Notes under the pieces: model-generated
What the model was told of the DNA's origin: nothing
The model's input: only the letters and a program-made list of their open reading frames with translations
Databases searched by the model: none
Shown here: positions 14,247 to 27,762 of the stretch, piece after piece
Position numbering within the stretch: the first letter of the stretch is position 1
Layout: each line of letters opens with the position of its first letter
From: Hansfordia pulvinata
Taxonomy: Eukaryota; Ascomycota; Sordariomycetes; Xylariales
Assembly: GCA_006538405.1 (NCBI GenBank)
Contig: BJKQ01000035.1
Location: forward strand, 1 to 64,000
Length of the DNA: 64,000 bases
Direction of reading: 5' to 3'
Program-made: the position numbers and the translations under genes

Positions 14247-15745
14247 CTCGTAATTATATAGCTAATAATAATACATTCCTTAACTTATATATTTAATTTA
14301 AAATCATTCCGTTATTTAAAGTTATATATTATCTTCTTAAATTTAATATATAAACCACTTTAATTATCCGAATATATTATAAACTAGTTTTAAATATAAA
14401 TTTAAAGTTATTAACGTTATATAAAGCAGTTTTATTTAAATAAGTAAGTAGATTATATATTAAAGTCAGAAACATATATATCACTTCCGTTTAAGCAATA
14501 AAACATGAATATAAAGCAAAAATATTTATATATCATTTTATTAAAGATTAAAGTTAATTTCAATGAAATATATTTTAACTTTAGTATTTAATACGTTTCA
14601 ACTTAAATGCTTTTCACGGTGAAAAGTAAAAGATTTTAATAACATTATATATAATTTAATTTTTAAAGCTAAGATTATTTCCTTTTCTTATTACTTTCCG
14701 GTTTGATAGAAAATAAAAGAACATTAAGTTGTTTTTTTCTTTTTATCAGTATTAAATGTAATAAGTACGCTTTATATGTAACTTATAATAACGTAGAAAA
14801 AAAAACGATCGAATACACGTATAAGTCCGTGTATAAATAAACTATATTAAAAGGCGAAGTATAACTTATTATCTTAAGTCTAAAACGTGAAATATATTAT
14901 TTTAAAGTGCACTTTATAGTGCAATTCAACGAGAATAATAATAACTGAGTTTTAATTATTGAATAGTCCGTTAATATAATGTTATATATTAAGTTTTTAT
15001 TGCCTTTACAATTGATTGGTATTTTTTAAGTATAAATCTTATATTTAATGTAAGAAACATTATTTTATATATTATATAACCTTGTATTATGCTTTATTAT
15101 ATGAAACTTAAGCTGTATATAAAGCTGAGTTAAGTAAAATACTATATATATATAACTATTTTTAGCTTATTAGAACGTAATCTATTTTTCTTTAAAGAAT
15201 AACGTCAACGCTTAATTATAAAGCTTCAAGTATATATTTTCAAATCTTTTTTACTATATAACGGTTATATGTAACGTGGTTTAAGTATAATATAAGTATA
15301 TTATTTAGTAATTATCCTTATAATTTAAGATTTTAAGTGATATATATAAATCTTTTTCAACGTCGAAATAACGACAAATATACTTAATTTAACTTAGATA
15401 AATAAGTGTTTTATTTTTAATATACATTTCATTGAATATATATATCAGCTTTGTTTAGTTAACGCGATATATTTTATAAGTCTTAAACTATAAAACCTCG
15501 TTTAATATTTTTGTAAACCGATATAGAATTTACTTATAATATAAAATAAAAATTCTTATTCTTCGATTTTTATCGCCGACTTAATATCTAATTTATATTA
15601 AGAACTTATTAATAAATAAATTAATAATATTATAATATTAAATACTTAAAATTTGATATTATTAAGCTTATTAATAAAGTAAAGTTTAAATTTATACTAT
15701 TAGCTTAATTCATAAAATTATATATTACATTTATCTATAAGTCGG

Positions 15746-18700
15746 ACCATTTAATACGTCTCGACGCGACAGCGGCCTATTTAACTTACACGCCGCTTCC
15801 GCTTTATTTAGAAAACACTTAAAGAGTTTCTTAGCGTTATCGATGGTCAACATTGTGAGCACGAGTCACGCCGGTAAGATGGGACGGAAGCAATAGTTAA
15901 GCGCCCCTTAATATTAAATAGCGAAGACAATAAGACGAGTAAGCCTTTATTAGCCTGTGCCAACCGAGCACTCGCACTCGTGCCCCTTATACGTGATGCT
16001 TTTTCACCGGCACCTTAAAATGAATCTAAGTAAAAATAAAGAAAAGGAAAGACACGTGTCCTTACACTATCGATTACACAGTTTCTTTAAATACGTCCTT
16101 AAGCAATGCATCATAAGCGTTTCCAGGTCCGTGCATATTATTATAGCAGATTATCACCCGTTCTATTGTAATAGCACGGCGTACGTACGTCAGGTGCAAC
16201 CAGAGGAAAGGATAATATATTCGTAAAGCAAGACTGATTCTTGCTTTGTAAAGGTAGACGGGCGTAGCCTGTACGTATATATACAGTAGAGGGAGTCGGA
16301 TAGGAATCGGGGCACTGTCGGCACAGCCACGCATAGGTGGCCTTAGCCACACTGCATTGTGGCGCCGTGACATCTATACTCGCATATAATCAGGTTATAT
16401 CAACTCCCGCTTAAACTAAGCGAAAGCATCATCGTTAATTATTAAGCCCACCGCTCCGATTTCTCGCTCTTAATCAAAGGGCAAGAGGAAGCGACTTAAA
16501 ACGCCCGCTAAGTAAACTTCGGTAAGGTCCTTTAAATAAGAACAACTTCGGCGTTAAACATTACAATTAAATGGCCGTTACTTAAGAACGTTAACCTCTC
16601 GTAATTAGCATAAGTACAGGTACGGATTGGACTTCGTCGCCGTCCAATACGGGCGGTGCCGGCACCGTCGCTAACAACAAAGATCGATACGCCCCGTGGC
16701 TCTCCTCCTTAAGGTAAGCTACGCCTCAGCGGCTACGCGTACTGGCTAAAGTAAATAGCAGAAAAAGTCCTATTAAGCCATTCAACAGTATCGCGGCCGT
16801 CCTCGTATGTCCTGCCCTTACCTAGAGTAAGAACGCATAATTAAGCGAGTGTTATCATTCATAGACTCGATAAATTCATTTTAACGCATAAATGATTATT
16901 AATAAAAGCCGTCGAGTTTTTTAACGTACCGAGACCAAGCCGTGTAAGTGTGCTTTTATAAACACTCACTATATTACGTGCAATCTCTAATAAAGACGAT
17001 AATGTTCTAGTCTTATCCTTAGCTTTCGTGGTCCGGTTCTATTCATTTATAGATTTCCTTACCGGTCTTAACCGTATTTATTCACAGCTTCGTGCAATCT
17101 ATTGCCCTTACGGATTCCATACTTAACCGTCACTTATAATGTCCCTAAGAGGAGTGAGCAAGACTATAAGTGAAGCTGCCATATACTATAAGAAAAGCGC
17201 ACGCCAGCAAAGAACACCAAGCAGGCAAATCATCGTCGACGGGCCCTATACGGGCGCAGCCCCGTCAGGGCGCGTGCACCAACGCGAGGGGCTCGATCGC
17301 ATAACACGACACGGGCAGATAATGTGGATATCTTACCGATTATAAAGAAAAGGTCCCTACGAGGAGGCGGTGGATACTATACATCACTCTTATTCACGAG
17401 TCGACGAGTGACAACGATAAGGATATAAGGGGTACTCGGCGCTTTCAAACAAGGGATTAAAAGAATCCCAAGGCCACAAGGCTGTTCATCCGTTAACGAA
17501 TATTATCGAAACTGACTCAATTCGTGATAAAGAATCTTCCGTGAGCTAACAAAGGGTGGAGTCGCGAAGGCTCTCGTAAAGGGGACGAACGCTAGGATAA
17601 TCGAATAAGGGCGTCTCCCGCGAAGGCACGTTGGTGTCGATAATATAAAACGCGCATCCAAGTTCGCGGACAACCAACTACGGGATCAGCTATCGGCTTA
17701 GCCCGTCCTATATCGAATCCGGGGAAGGCGTCGTTCTTCAAGCCTCTGCCTCGTACCGCCGACAACACGCAGCTGTAAACGTTATAAACGGATAAAAGCG
17801 TCCTAAAAGACGATTAAGTTTATAAAAAGGGAGGGGTCAAAGAGCTCCTCATGATAGTGTGCAGAAGTGGCATACGCGTCAACTCGCGACCAGCCCTTAA
17901 GATAAGCCACCACCCTCAAAGAGAGGTGCATCTAATCAATCGCCTCTAAAGAGTGGTTAAAAGAAGCGGTATTATCACCGAGGTGGCCAAGGAGATAAGG
18001 CTTCTAATGCCAGCCCTGTCATAAGTACCTTTATCTCACACTGATAACCCCAGGTATCTGTTAACACCACCGGGGGTTAAGTAGTCCTTTAATAAGCGCT
18101 TTAATTACCTATACCTAAAGATACATGTATTAAATATTCAATAAATGTATGCAACGTTCGCAGTGTTTAATCGACTGAAACATGGCCGATGGGCCCGCCG
18201 CACAGCCGTCGCGTCACGTCACCCGAAGCTCCCACCCCCACTCCCACTCCACCTCTCCAGAACCACTCCTAACGCCGCCATCACAAACGCGCTTCCTCTT
18301 GTAGCACATGCCAGCCAACCGCCCCGACTCGACAGACATCGCAGAACAACTCCCGTCCCGTCAAGAACACACGCACAATAGCGCCAACGCACTCTCGAGA
18401 CACACAACGGGCCGGCCGACGCTTATTAAGCATAAGCTACTTTATTTCCGGTCCGAGATCATCGTCTGACCGCCGCGTAAACACACTCTCCTACCGGGCT
18501 ACTCCATCACGCGTGTTAACATCTCCTTTAACGCTGCATAACACGCCTAATACGTCGTCGCGACGTGACCTCAAATCACCCCAGGTCGCCGAAGCGTCTC
18601 ACGACACATAAGTAATAAGCCCTTATGACCGCTCTTAATATAGCTGCTTAATGTCGTCGCTGTATCAACTTAATTAAGATTCACAAAAATCCTCGCGCCC

Positions 18701-20260
18701 GTCATCACTACAAGCTATAAACAGCACTATCATATACCCGGATAAAGCAGTCCGCGTAAAAGAAACAAGATATCAACGCGGCTGCCCAGTAAGCACTCCG
18801 GCGCCGATGACCTCGATCCTTAACATCCGCATCAGCATCAACACGCCAAAGCCCTGCTCGACGATCACGCGCACCTTCGAATGTTAAAGGATATACGCCC
18901 CCCCCTCTATACGTCTCCGCCGTCGATCATCAACGGTCGCTTCTCCGATAACGTCCGAACCGACAGCCACCACCTCGCCTGCTCATTACCAACCATTGGC
19001 CCTCTGCCGTCGACCGACGACATCACGACCGCTGCCCGGCCCCGCAAAGTATGTCGGACTCTGGGGAAAGGCACCCATACCCCCCCGACCCATGGAGAAG
19101 CCACTGTCTGCTAAACGAACGGTCTTCGACGGTACCTTAAAGCCTCGCATCCTTGCTATAGTACAGCATTGTGTTGGATCCCTTCGGGGTGGCTAGATGT
19201 TAGCGGGATGTGCCGTCGGACCTCGAGGTATACAAAGCGTTCCGCGAGTTGAAGTCTTCTCAGCATCGACACCGCTTATGAACACTCGCTGGCAAGCGGG
19301 CGTGAATATGCGTGGTATTTACGCGCACCAATATAACTGCGGCATGTCTTTGACCTGCGATTAATCCCGGTCTCCGCGTGGAGCCATTCGTCGGAAGGTA
19401 AATTCGAGAAACCCTTTCAAGAGCGGCCTTTCCGCTCGTCCACACCAGCACTCCTCTTGCAACGCGGTGAACAGAATCTTTCAATAACTTGGAGTGTGCT
19501 GCAGTGTCCCCGAAGCTGATCGTGGGCATCAGTGCACAGGAAATCATCGACTCCAACCTCCTCGGCACCCAAGCCGAGTCCTTTCGGCCTCCAACCCGAG
19601 CCATTCAAACAACATCGCTACTCGCGAAATTGGCGACGTCGCAGTTATGCTCGGAGAATGCTCCCCCACCCTTCAGCCCGCGTTTGCCGATCACACCGCG
19701 GCGGGTGCCAGTGATCTTGTTGCTCTTGCTGGGAGAGGCGTTGGGGAGAAATGGCGCCCGCATGACCCGCCACTACCAAGTGGACGTGTACCACGCCATC
19801 GTACGCCGTTACGTCGTCGTCCGCTATTGCTTCGTTCTCGCCGTCACCAAGAAGAGATGCCACGATGTGTCATATTTGCTGTCAAGCGCTTATGCTGTTT
19901 AGCGCCCTTCTTTCTGATTGCTAGTCAGCTACGCCATCCTTACCCCAGCCTGCCCTTCCCACAGATCGATCAACCAGACATGAGAGGGAGCAACAATTAG
20001 CTCTGTTAGGAATCAAACCTCAAGGCACATTACGTCGAACCACCCTATATGGTCCACAGCACTAAGTATACGCCCAGGCGCACGCGGCCCACCCTGTTAG
20101 GAATCATAACAGTACCTTTAGCCAGGTGCTCTATTGATACAACCCCTCTCGTAAAGGCACAGCCTTTCGGCCCTCTCAAGGTTGGGGAAGCATAGACCAA
20201 TCCTCGTTCGATTTAAGCAGCCACTCCGCAAGGTCCGGTGTATGTTGGAACCGTGTGAAA
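15746..20260. other. Moderately degraded island, no assignable gene
   Basis: GC content rises abruptly near 15.75 kb and stays intermediate until the retrotransposon at 20.27 kb. Apart from the solo LTR at 16.17 kb I cannot assign a gene. A reading frame from ATG 18183 runs through a Ser/Pro/His-rich stretch, and its early stops (TAG, TGA, TAA) could each derive from CAG, CGA or CAA by C-to-T change, so it may be a RIP-damaged ORF of unknown type. Open frames of 110-170 codons between 19.26 and 20.0 kb overlap one another on both strands and show no recognisable domain. TGTTAGGAATCA occurs twice, at 20004 and 20095, and may mark fragments of another LTR family. Confidence 0.5.
16167..16372 (-). 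mobile_element. Solo LTR of the inner Ty3/gypsy family
   Basis: A 206-bp sequence begins TGTAATAGCACGGCG and ends GGCGCCGTGACA. It is flanked on both sides by TCTAT (16162-16166 and 16373-16377), a perfect 5-bp target duplication. It aligns end to end with the two 208-bp LTRs of the inner element at 27.76 and 35.55 kb, without any internal retrotransposon sequence. It is therefore a solo LTR left by recombination between the two LTRs of a former full element. The strand is assigned from the orientation of pol in the full-length relative. It keeps many C and G bases that are T and A in the two LTRs of the full element, so it preserves a nearly unmutated version of this LTR. Confidence 0.9.
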
Positions 20261-20265
20261 TAGCC

Positions 20266-20532
20266 TGTTATAAGTTAATCGAGGGTTCGCCGGAAACCCG
20301 AGGGAAACCCGTTGAGAGACGAGGGGCCCACTTAAGGAGGATAAGAGTTAACAGAGATTTCGGCGTTACAGGAGGGCTTAAAGAAGTCGTAACAAACCTT
20401 TAACGAGGACACCAATATAAAGGAGGACGCGACCGGCTTAAAGCGTAAAAAAAGGTAAGTATTAAAGATTATTTAATACGGCCTTTACTTAATAAATAAA
20501 AATTACGCTCTTTTATATATTTACTTATTACA
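20266..20532 (+). repeat. 5' LTR of outer element
   Basis: This 267-bp LTR starts TGTTATAAG, directly after TAGCC, and ends TTATTACA. The first ~100 bp retain GC-rich sequence (for example GGGTTCGCCGGAAACCCG), while the right part is strongly AT-shifted relative to the partner LTR. This complementary mutation pattern places a RIP boundary near 20.37 kb. A 73-codon open frame at 20182-20403 spans the junction and is not a gene. Confidence 0.92.
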
Positions 20533-22420
20533 CGTTAATACCTCTTTTCGTGTCGATTATTAAGATTATTTATTATAAGTTATTATTAAAGAAAAACTTT
20601 AATAATAATCTTAAAATACCTTTTATTACCCGCTTTATTAACCGAATCGAGGATTTAACTTAATCCTTAAACTCTTCACCTTTAAGATCCGTAACGATCG
20701 ATTAATCGGAGAATTTAAGTTAAACTCGCCTTAAACCCTTTATAAGCTTAATAAACCTTAACTTAAGAACTTAACTTAAAAAAGGACCTTTAAGCCGCCT
20801 TTAATTATTACTTAATAAGGCCTTAATAACCCTTTTAAAGGAAAAGGAGGAACTTAACCGCTTTTATAAGGTTTAATAAGCCCGAGCCTAATTAACTTAA
20901 AAAAAGGCATATAATTAAACCTTATAAGATAACTTAATCACGGGAATTTCGCTTTTTAAAGCCTTTATTAAGACCCCGTTAAAGCCTTCTTATATTATAA
21001 CGCTTAAAAGGGCGAAAATAACTTATAAGTTATTAAAAGGTATTAAGCTCCCGCCTTTATTATATAATAAAAAGTCCTTAATAAAATATTAACGTTTCTT
21101 TATAAACCTTAACACGCGTTAAGATTTAATTCACGGCGAATATAATAAGGATTATATAATAAAGGAGTATATAAAGGTCCTTTTCGTTACCGCCTTATTT
21201 AAAGGGTTTATTAATTAATATTAATCTTATAAACTTAAGTTAAAATATTAAAAAAGCCTTAAAAACGTCGCTTAAAACGAGTTAATTATATAAATAAAGG
21301 TTAATATCCTTAACTTATAATTTAAATATATTAAAGTTATTAAAAAGCTTTATACTTTATAATAAAGCGAAAACGAGTCCTTTAATAATTACTTTAACCG
21401 TTATAAAGTTATCGAGTACGAAAACCCTTAATTAACCGATAAAAACTAACGAGTCCTTAACGTTTTTATTAATTTATAAAGGGATTTAAAAGCCGAAATT
21501 TAAAAAGGGGGTATTCTTAAAACTTACTTTACTCTTTATAAATAAGCCCGATTAACGGAATTATTAATAAGAAACACCGCTTTAAAACACCTTAAAAGAT
21601 CTTAAAAACCTTTTAAAAACCTTATTATAAACCCTTTATAATAAAAAATAAGACCCCCTTAATAAATATTAAATTAAGAGACATTAACCTTTACAGCCCT
21701 TTAACCGTAAGGAAACGCCTTTAACCCCTTATAACGGACTTATAAGTGTAATTTATATAATAATAAGCAGCACTTAATAAATCGGTGCTTATAAGCTTAT
21801 TATTATTAATATTAAAAATAAGGACATATTATTAAAGATTACCTTAAAAAGCATATAACGACCTTATAAAAAGGACTTATTATTAAATTTAACACTTCTT
21901 TATTAATTATTAATATTATATAATAAGACTCTTTACGCTTATAAGTATACTTTAAGGCCTTAATAAAGGTTTAAATAAATAAACGGTAAAAATAAAAAAA
22001 AGCACTTATTAATAACGCCTTTAATATAAATATAATAACTTTAAGCGTGTTCCTTACGAGTTATTATAAGGGTTATAAAGATATTACGGGAATCGGTAAA
22101 AAGGTTAAAACCCTTATTACTTGCTTATATTTAATAAAAGCCGTTAATTATTAATAATAAACTCGCCGCGTTTTATTAAAGTTTAAAATAACGCGCTTAC
22201 TTAACCTTTACAACTTAATTTTAAGAATTTTATAAGCGAAAAGGGTAAATTTAAATTTAAATTTTAATATAATAAAATAGACTTTTCACCTTTAAAAAGT
22301 TAACGTTAACCTTATATAAAGAAAAAAGCAGGTTCGCCGCGCGGTAAGGGAGGTTATATAAGCCTTAATATTAATAATAATTAAGGTAAAAGGGAAAGAT
22401 AAGGAAAAGCTTAAGACGAC
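20533..22420 (+). pseudogene. Degraded gag and protease region of outer element
   Basis: This is where gag and the aspartic protease of a Ty3/gypsy element are expected, between the 5' LTR and the reverse-transcriptase linker. Reading on the + strand gives short lysine- and leucine-rich stretches broken by TAA/TAG codons consistent with RIP of CAA/CAG/TGG. No CCHC knuckle or DSG/DTG protease motif is confidently visible. The assignment rests on position. Confidence 0.5.
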
Positions 22421-25200
22421 CTTACTGTTTATCCTTAATAAGTTTATGGATTTTATAAACGTATTCAATAAAAACAGCGTGGTAAACCTTTTAAATCATT
22501 ATTATTTAAAGCACTTAATTAACTTAATAAAAGGAGCGAAGCCTTTTTTAAGCTTTATTTACTTACTTTTAATATATAAGTAAAAAGTCCTTAAAAAGTA
22601 TATTAACGACACGCTGCGAAAAAGGTGGATTCGGCTTTTAAAAAGCGTAATAAGCTCGCCGGTGTTATTCGTGTTAAAGGTAAAAGGAAAGTTATAATTA
22701 TATATAAATTATTAAACTTTTAATAAAGTTTTAATAAAGGATCGGACCGCGTTACCGTTAATATATAAGATCTTTAATATATTAAGTAATATAAAGGTCT
22801 TTTTAAAGTTAAATTTAATAAACGCGTATTACCGGTTATATATTAAAAAGGGCGATAAGTAATTAACGGCCTTTCGTATAAAGTACGGATATTTCAAATA
22901 TCTTATTATACCTTTCGGCCTTATAAACGCTTTTACGACCTTTTAACGATATATTAATCACACTTTAATAAGCTTAATAAATGTTATATATATTATTTAC
23001 TTAAATAATATTCTTATTTACTTTATAAACCTTATTATATACTCGTAAAACGTACGTAAAGTTCTTAACCGATTAAAAGAGTAGAAATTATATATTAACT
23101 TAAATAAATATAAGTTCTTTTAAAATAAGGTTATATTCTTTAAGTTTATTATTAACCTTTAAGGAATTTATATAAACCTTATAAAGGTTACAGCGATATA
23201 AGATTAAAAACCCCTTATATCCGTTAAGGGTATTTAAACGTTCTTAAGATTTATTAGCTTTTATAAAAAGTTTATAAAGAATTATATAAAAGTGATAATA
23301 CTTTTTATAAACTTACTTTATAATAACGCTTTAATAAAAGATAAGTTACCCTTTAACGTAAAGGAGGCTTTTTATAAATTATAAGTCCTCTTTATATATA
23401 CGCTTATATTACGTTATTTCGACCCGTAATTACTTATTTATATAAAAGCCGACACTTTATAATTCGCGATTAGCACGGTTTTAAGTTAATTATTTAAAAA
23501 AAGGTAATACTTAATCGCGTATATTTTAAGAAAGTTAAAAAGGCCGGAACTTTATTACGGGGTCTTAAACTTTAAGTTGCTTATAATCGTGTACGCCTTT
23601 AAGTAATAAAAGTATTACCTTAATTATATATAATATATAATAAAGGTCTTATCCGATTATTTAAATTATTAATACTTTATTATAAAGGCTTAATTTAATA
23701 TAAAATAAATATATTAAATAAGTTTATTAATAAACTTTAATTTTAATATTATTTATAAGCTTAATAAATTAAACCTTATTAACGGCTTATCTTACCGCTT
23801 AAAGTATAACGATAAAAATAAAAAAGTAAAAGTAAATTAAAAAGTGCTCTTTAAGTTTTTAATAAAGTTTATTAAGGTCGCGATAATCGCTTTTAACGCG
23901 TTATTACTTATAATAAAGGAGGCCGTTTATAAGGTATAAATAAAGGACTTATTTACTTAAAAGGGGGAATAAGCAAAGTCGTTAAGAACCTATAATAAAG
24001 GAGCTTAAAATTAAGATAAAGTAAGCTTATTATAATAAAAAAGAAGACTTTACGTCCTGGATAAACACTTATTTACTATAAAAATCACTTAATATTATTA
24101 TAATTAACCCTTAATAAGATATTAAAGAACCTTAAAAATAATTCGTAAAGTGGCCGTAATGTATTTTTAATTATTTATAAAGAAAGATATAAAAGTATAT
24201 ATTAAAATATACGTAACTTATTAACGTATAAAACTTAAATATTATAAGCCGTACGGAACCCTTAACGCCCTTTTTACGCCCTTAACACCGTTTAAAAAAA
24301 TAATTATAAACTTTATTACCGGCCTTTTAAACTCGTTATTACCGTTAAAAAAGGTAGCCGATAACATGTTAATAATTATTTATTAATTTTTAAAGTATAT
24401 ACTTTATATACTTATAACGAAAACGTTAAAAGTAACCGACCTTATAAGCTTATTATTAAATTATATATTTTTACGTTACGGGTTCTTAAAGGGAATCACG
24501 TTTAATAAAGGCTCTTTTTTCACGTCTTATTTTTAAGGAACTTTTAATAACCTTTTATAAATTAAGTAAAGGCTTAACACGGCCTTTTACTTATAAACGG
24601 ATAAGTAAATAAAGTAATAAAATTAAACCTTTAAGTATTACTTACGCACTTTCGGTAATTATAAATAAAATAATTCAATAAACCGGTTATTATATACGGA
24701 ATAAGCTTATAACATTATAACGCACTTATCACACGGTTATAACCTTATAAAAATCTTATTAAGTTATTAACCGATTAATCTATTAAAAGTGTTTATTACC
24801 CTACGCCTTTTAATATTATAATAAGCGGAAAAGCGAGTAAATAAATTAATAAAAGACCGTAAGGTCGTTACGAATTTATTAAGGTATAATTAAAAGATAT
24901 AAAAAAATAATATAATAAGAAACGTATTATTTAACCTTTCGCCTTTAAGGATATAATACTTATCTTTATAAAAAACATTAATTAATATTAACTTAATAAG
25001 AAACTCGCCGATAAGTATTTAAGTCCGTTTTTAATTAAGGCTATAATAAGCACGTAAAGGCTAGCTTACCGTGTCACTTTACTTTTATAATACCGCTTAT
25101 ATAACGTTTTTAACGTTTTAAACTTAAAACCTTTTTAATAAAGGTAAGGCGAACTCTTAACGACTTAACCGGTGGCTTTTATTAAAAGGGATAATAATTA
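22421..25200 (+). pseudogene. pol: RIP-destroyed Ty3/gypsy pol (RT, RNase H, integrase) of outer element
   Basis: Reading through transition stops on the + strand gives a clear gypsy pol. At ~22430-22560 a linker reads KFMDFINVFNK...LIKGAKPFF. At 22864-22960 the RT core reads TAFRIKYGYFKYL followed by PFGLINAF. At ~22995-23015 the catalytic YxDD box reads YLNN, the result of G-to-A at both aspartate codons. At ~23440-23620 RNase H-like sequence ends LNFKLLIIVYAFK. Integrase follows: PLTPFKKIIINFITGL near 24290 and, at ~24580-24620, AFYL*TDK*, matching the conserved YxPQTDGQ motif. The C-terminal part (~24940-25200) resembles the region before a chromodomain. Stops and lost aspartates make it non-functional. 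Confidence 0.9.
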
Positions 25201-27757
25201 ATAAAAGGTAAAGCGTATTTTAAATTATAAAGGAGTAATAAGGAATAAATATTATTTATTAAAGTAATAAGGTTATAATAAGGACGATAATAATTAAGTG
25301 TGAGCGCGCGATATAAGCGATTAATTAAAGCGGGATTATAAAAAGAAAATTAAAAAAGTAAAATTATAATATAAAGCGAAAGCGTAATAAAAGAGTAAAA
25401 GGGTTATTTAAAAATCAGGTAAAAGATAAGCTTATAATTCTTTTAACTTTTTTATTTACTTATAAGGTAATAAAAGGGGGTAATTAAAAACTCTTAACGA
25501 CTTATCGTTAAAAAATTAATTTAATCCTTACTCTTTATTTAAATTAAAGAACTTACCACGTTTTATTTATAAACTTTTAATAAACTTCTTATAAGTTACT
25601 TACGAATTTACTTTTAAGCCTTAATATTTTCCTTTTATTACACGTCTTTTTTAACGACCTTTTTAAACGCTTTAACGTGATCTTTTTATAAGCTTTTAAC
25701 GACCTTTTTAATAACCTTAAGCGCTTTTTACTTTAAAAGGGTGCGTAAGTAAAGGTTATAAGCCCTTTTTTTCAGGGCCGTAACGGGCGCGCGGCAAGCT
25801 TTTAACTTATTAATTTTAAAGGTAATAAGCTTTTATAAAGATTTTTAAAATAATTAATAACGAACTCTTAATAAAGAACCGTTATATTTACCACAATAAA
25901 ACCTGTGTGCGTTAAGATTTTAATTAAGCGAGTAAGCTTATTTTTACGCTTTTAATAAGTTATAACCACGTTAAGTTCTTAACGTTTTTCCGGTAAAGCC
26001 TTAACGTAAGCGATAATACGAGACTTTTTTTATAAGTAATCTTAAAAAAGCTTTTTTTATTTAAAGTCCTTTTTAAAACGGTAAGGACACGTGTATTAAA
26101 AAGCTTAAAAAGCGCTTATATAATAATAACTTAATATAAATCGGAAATTTAAGCGAATTAACGGCGAATTATTTAAAAGGAATTAAGGAACGAACCGGTT
26201 TATAATTAAACTTATATTAATTAATATAACGCTTATATTTATAATTATAACCTTATTATAAAGTTAACGATACCCTTATTATAAACCCTTAAAAAACTTA
26301 TATTAAAATTATAATAATAAGGACACGGTTCACTTAAAGTAAGACCACTTTAAAAGGGAGCGACGTTTTAAAATAAGTTTTTAAGGTTTTTTAAGAACTT
26401 ATTATAAGTGTTTAAGTATAAGTAAAGCATAATATAAATAAAGTAAAAGGATCCTTTAAAAAAGTTAACCGCGACTTTATAAAGTAATATTAAAAAGTAC
26501 TTATATTTATAAAGCTTTAAAGTATTACGTTTCTTTTTATTAAATTAAAAAGGTATAATACCTTAAAATTATCTTAATAAAGAGACGGCGAACAAGCGGT
26601 GAAAGCGAAAAAGGATAAAATAAAGGAAAAGGACGGTTCCTTAACGAATTCTTTATAAAGACGTAAAGAGTTAACCGGTAACGGTAATTAAACGTTAAAA
26701 AGGCGATTTATAAAAAATAAAAATTAAGCGTTAAAAAAGCGATTTATAAGTAATTAAAAAATAAGGATACTTATAACTTATAAGAAATATTAAAGAAATT
26801 ATTCACGCGTTTATTAAAATAATAATTATAAAAAAAGGCATATAATTATATTTATAAACCGTAATAAAATAAGCGATTATAAGAACTACGAAAATAAATA
26901 AAAATAAGGGCTTATAAAAGCGGTAAAAACAAGGTAAAATTAAGGTAAAAAAAGCGTAAAAAAAGGAAATAAACCGGTTAAAACGTAAAGGGGATAAGGG
27001 AAACTTAAAAGGAAGATAAAGGGGTTAAAGATTAAGTAAAAAAGGAAAAAAAAGCTTAAGATCGTGCCCGCGAATAACGCGCGCCGCTTTAACTTACGAA
27101 TTAAGGCGGAAGCGGCGCGAAGCCAAGTATAAAGCGATAAAAGGTTAAAAGGAACTTAAAAAAGGAGATAAATAAAGAAAAAAGCTATTAAAGGAGTTAA
27201 AGGAATAAAGGATAAGTAAAACGAGCGTGAAAAGGAAAATAAAGCCGATAATACGCGCGTAAAGCTAGCCTTAAGCACGGTTAAAGTATTAACGAACTTA
27301 AAACCCTTTTACGACACGCTTAATAAAGGGACGCGGTAAAAAGTATATAAAAAAACGAATAATATATTAAGTAATAATAAAATAAAAGTAAAAAAAGAAA
27401 AAGAAAAGAAAACACGGAAAAAGGGAGGGGTTTTATACTTTTATTAAAGGCGCTTTTATACCTTTTAACGGCGTTTTAAGCACACTTATACGTGCGCGGG
27501 TAATAAACGGTGAAGCTATTTATAATATAAATAACGATATAAAGAGCGTTAACGAGGTTAAGTAAGGTTATAAAGGATGCACGATAAGGCTAAAAACACC
27601 CTTTAATAATATATATAACACGCCCGTGTTTAACGCACGGCGATAATCGTTAAAAACTTTTTACGTTTTAATTAATTAACCGCTTTATTAATTAAATAAT
27701 TATACGCTTTATATAAAGAAAAAGCGAGGTTATACTTTCTTTAATTTACCTTTTACT
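25201..27757. other. Unassigned 3' part of outer element
   Basis: About 2.5 kb lies between the recognisable end of integrase and the nested insertion, more than the short tail expected after pol. On the + strand, 26.6-27.4 kb gives Lys/Arg/Glu-rich reading frames. On the - strand a long frame between about 26.6 and 25.5 kb stays open if TAA/TAG codons are accepted as RIP products, and ends in basic, coiled-coil-like sequence. I recognise no domain in either direction. It could be an additional ORF of the element, a captured sequence or an older nested insertion. Confidence 0.45.
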
Positions 27758-27762
27758 CACCG

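Larger units (their letters stand above)
1..15745. repeat. AT-rich RIP-degraded block, no credible gene
   Basis: This block is dominated by A and T, with TpA everywhere and CpA scarce, the classic outcome of repeat-induced point mutation. Stop codons are dense in all six frames. The only sizeable open frames (1330-1563 and 5795-6076) have the Leu/Ile/Lys/Asn bias of random AT-rich DNA, and the second lies inside a transposable element. CACGTG-containing words such as TCACGTGAGTTA recur through the block and derive at least partly from the inverted-repeat element annotated at 5.65 and 13.70 kb. Apart from those elements and one short tandem duplication I can assign nothing. The rest is probably older repeats mutated beyond recognition. 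It could belong to a pericentromeric or subtelomeric AT isochore, but no telomere repeat or centromere signature is visible. Confidence 0.85.

Noticed and set aside
1..15745. Centromere or telomere
   Set aside because: No telomeric repeat. AT-richness and RIP alone do not show a centromere and no higher-order satellite is visible.
16074..16373. Overlapping 99- and 69-codon - strand frames
   Set aside because: They read across the solo LTR.
20182..20403. 73-codon frame, and a match of AGTCGTAACAA to the 3' end of 18S rRNA
   Set aside because: The frame crosses the 5' LTR boundary. The rRNA-like word is only 11 bases, recurs in the other LTR and has no rRNA sequence around it.
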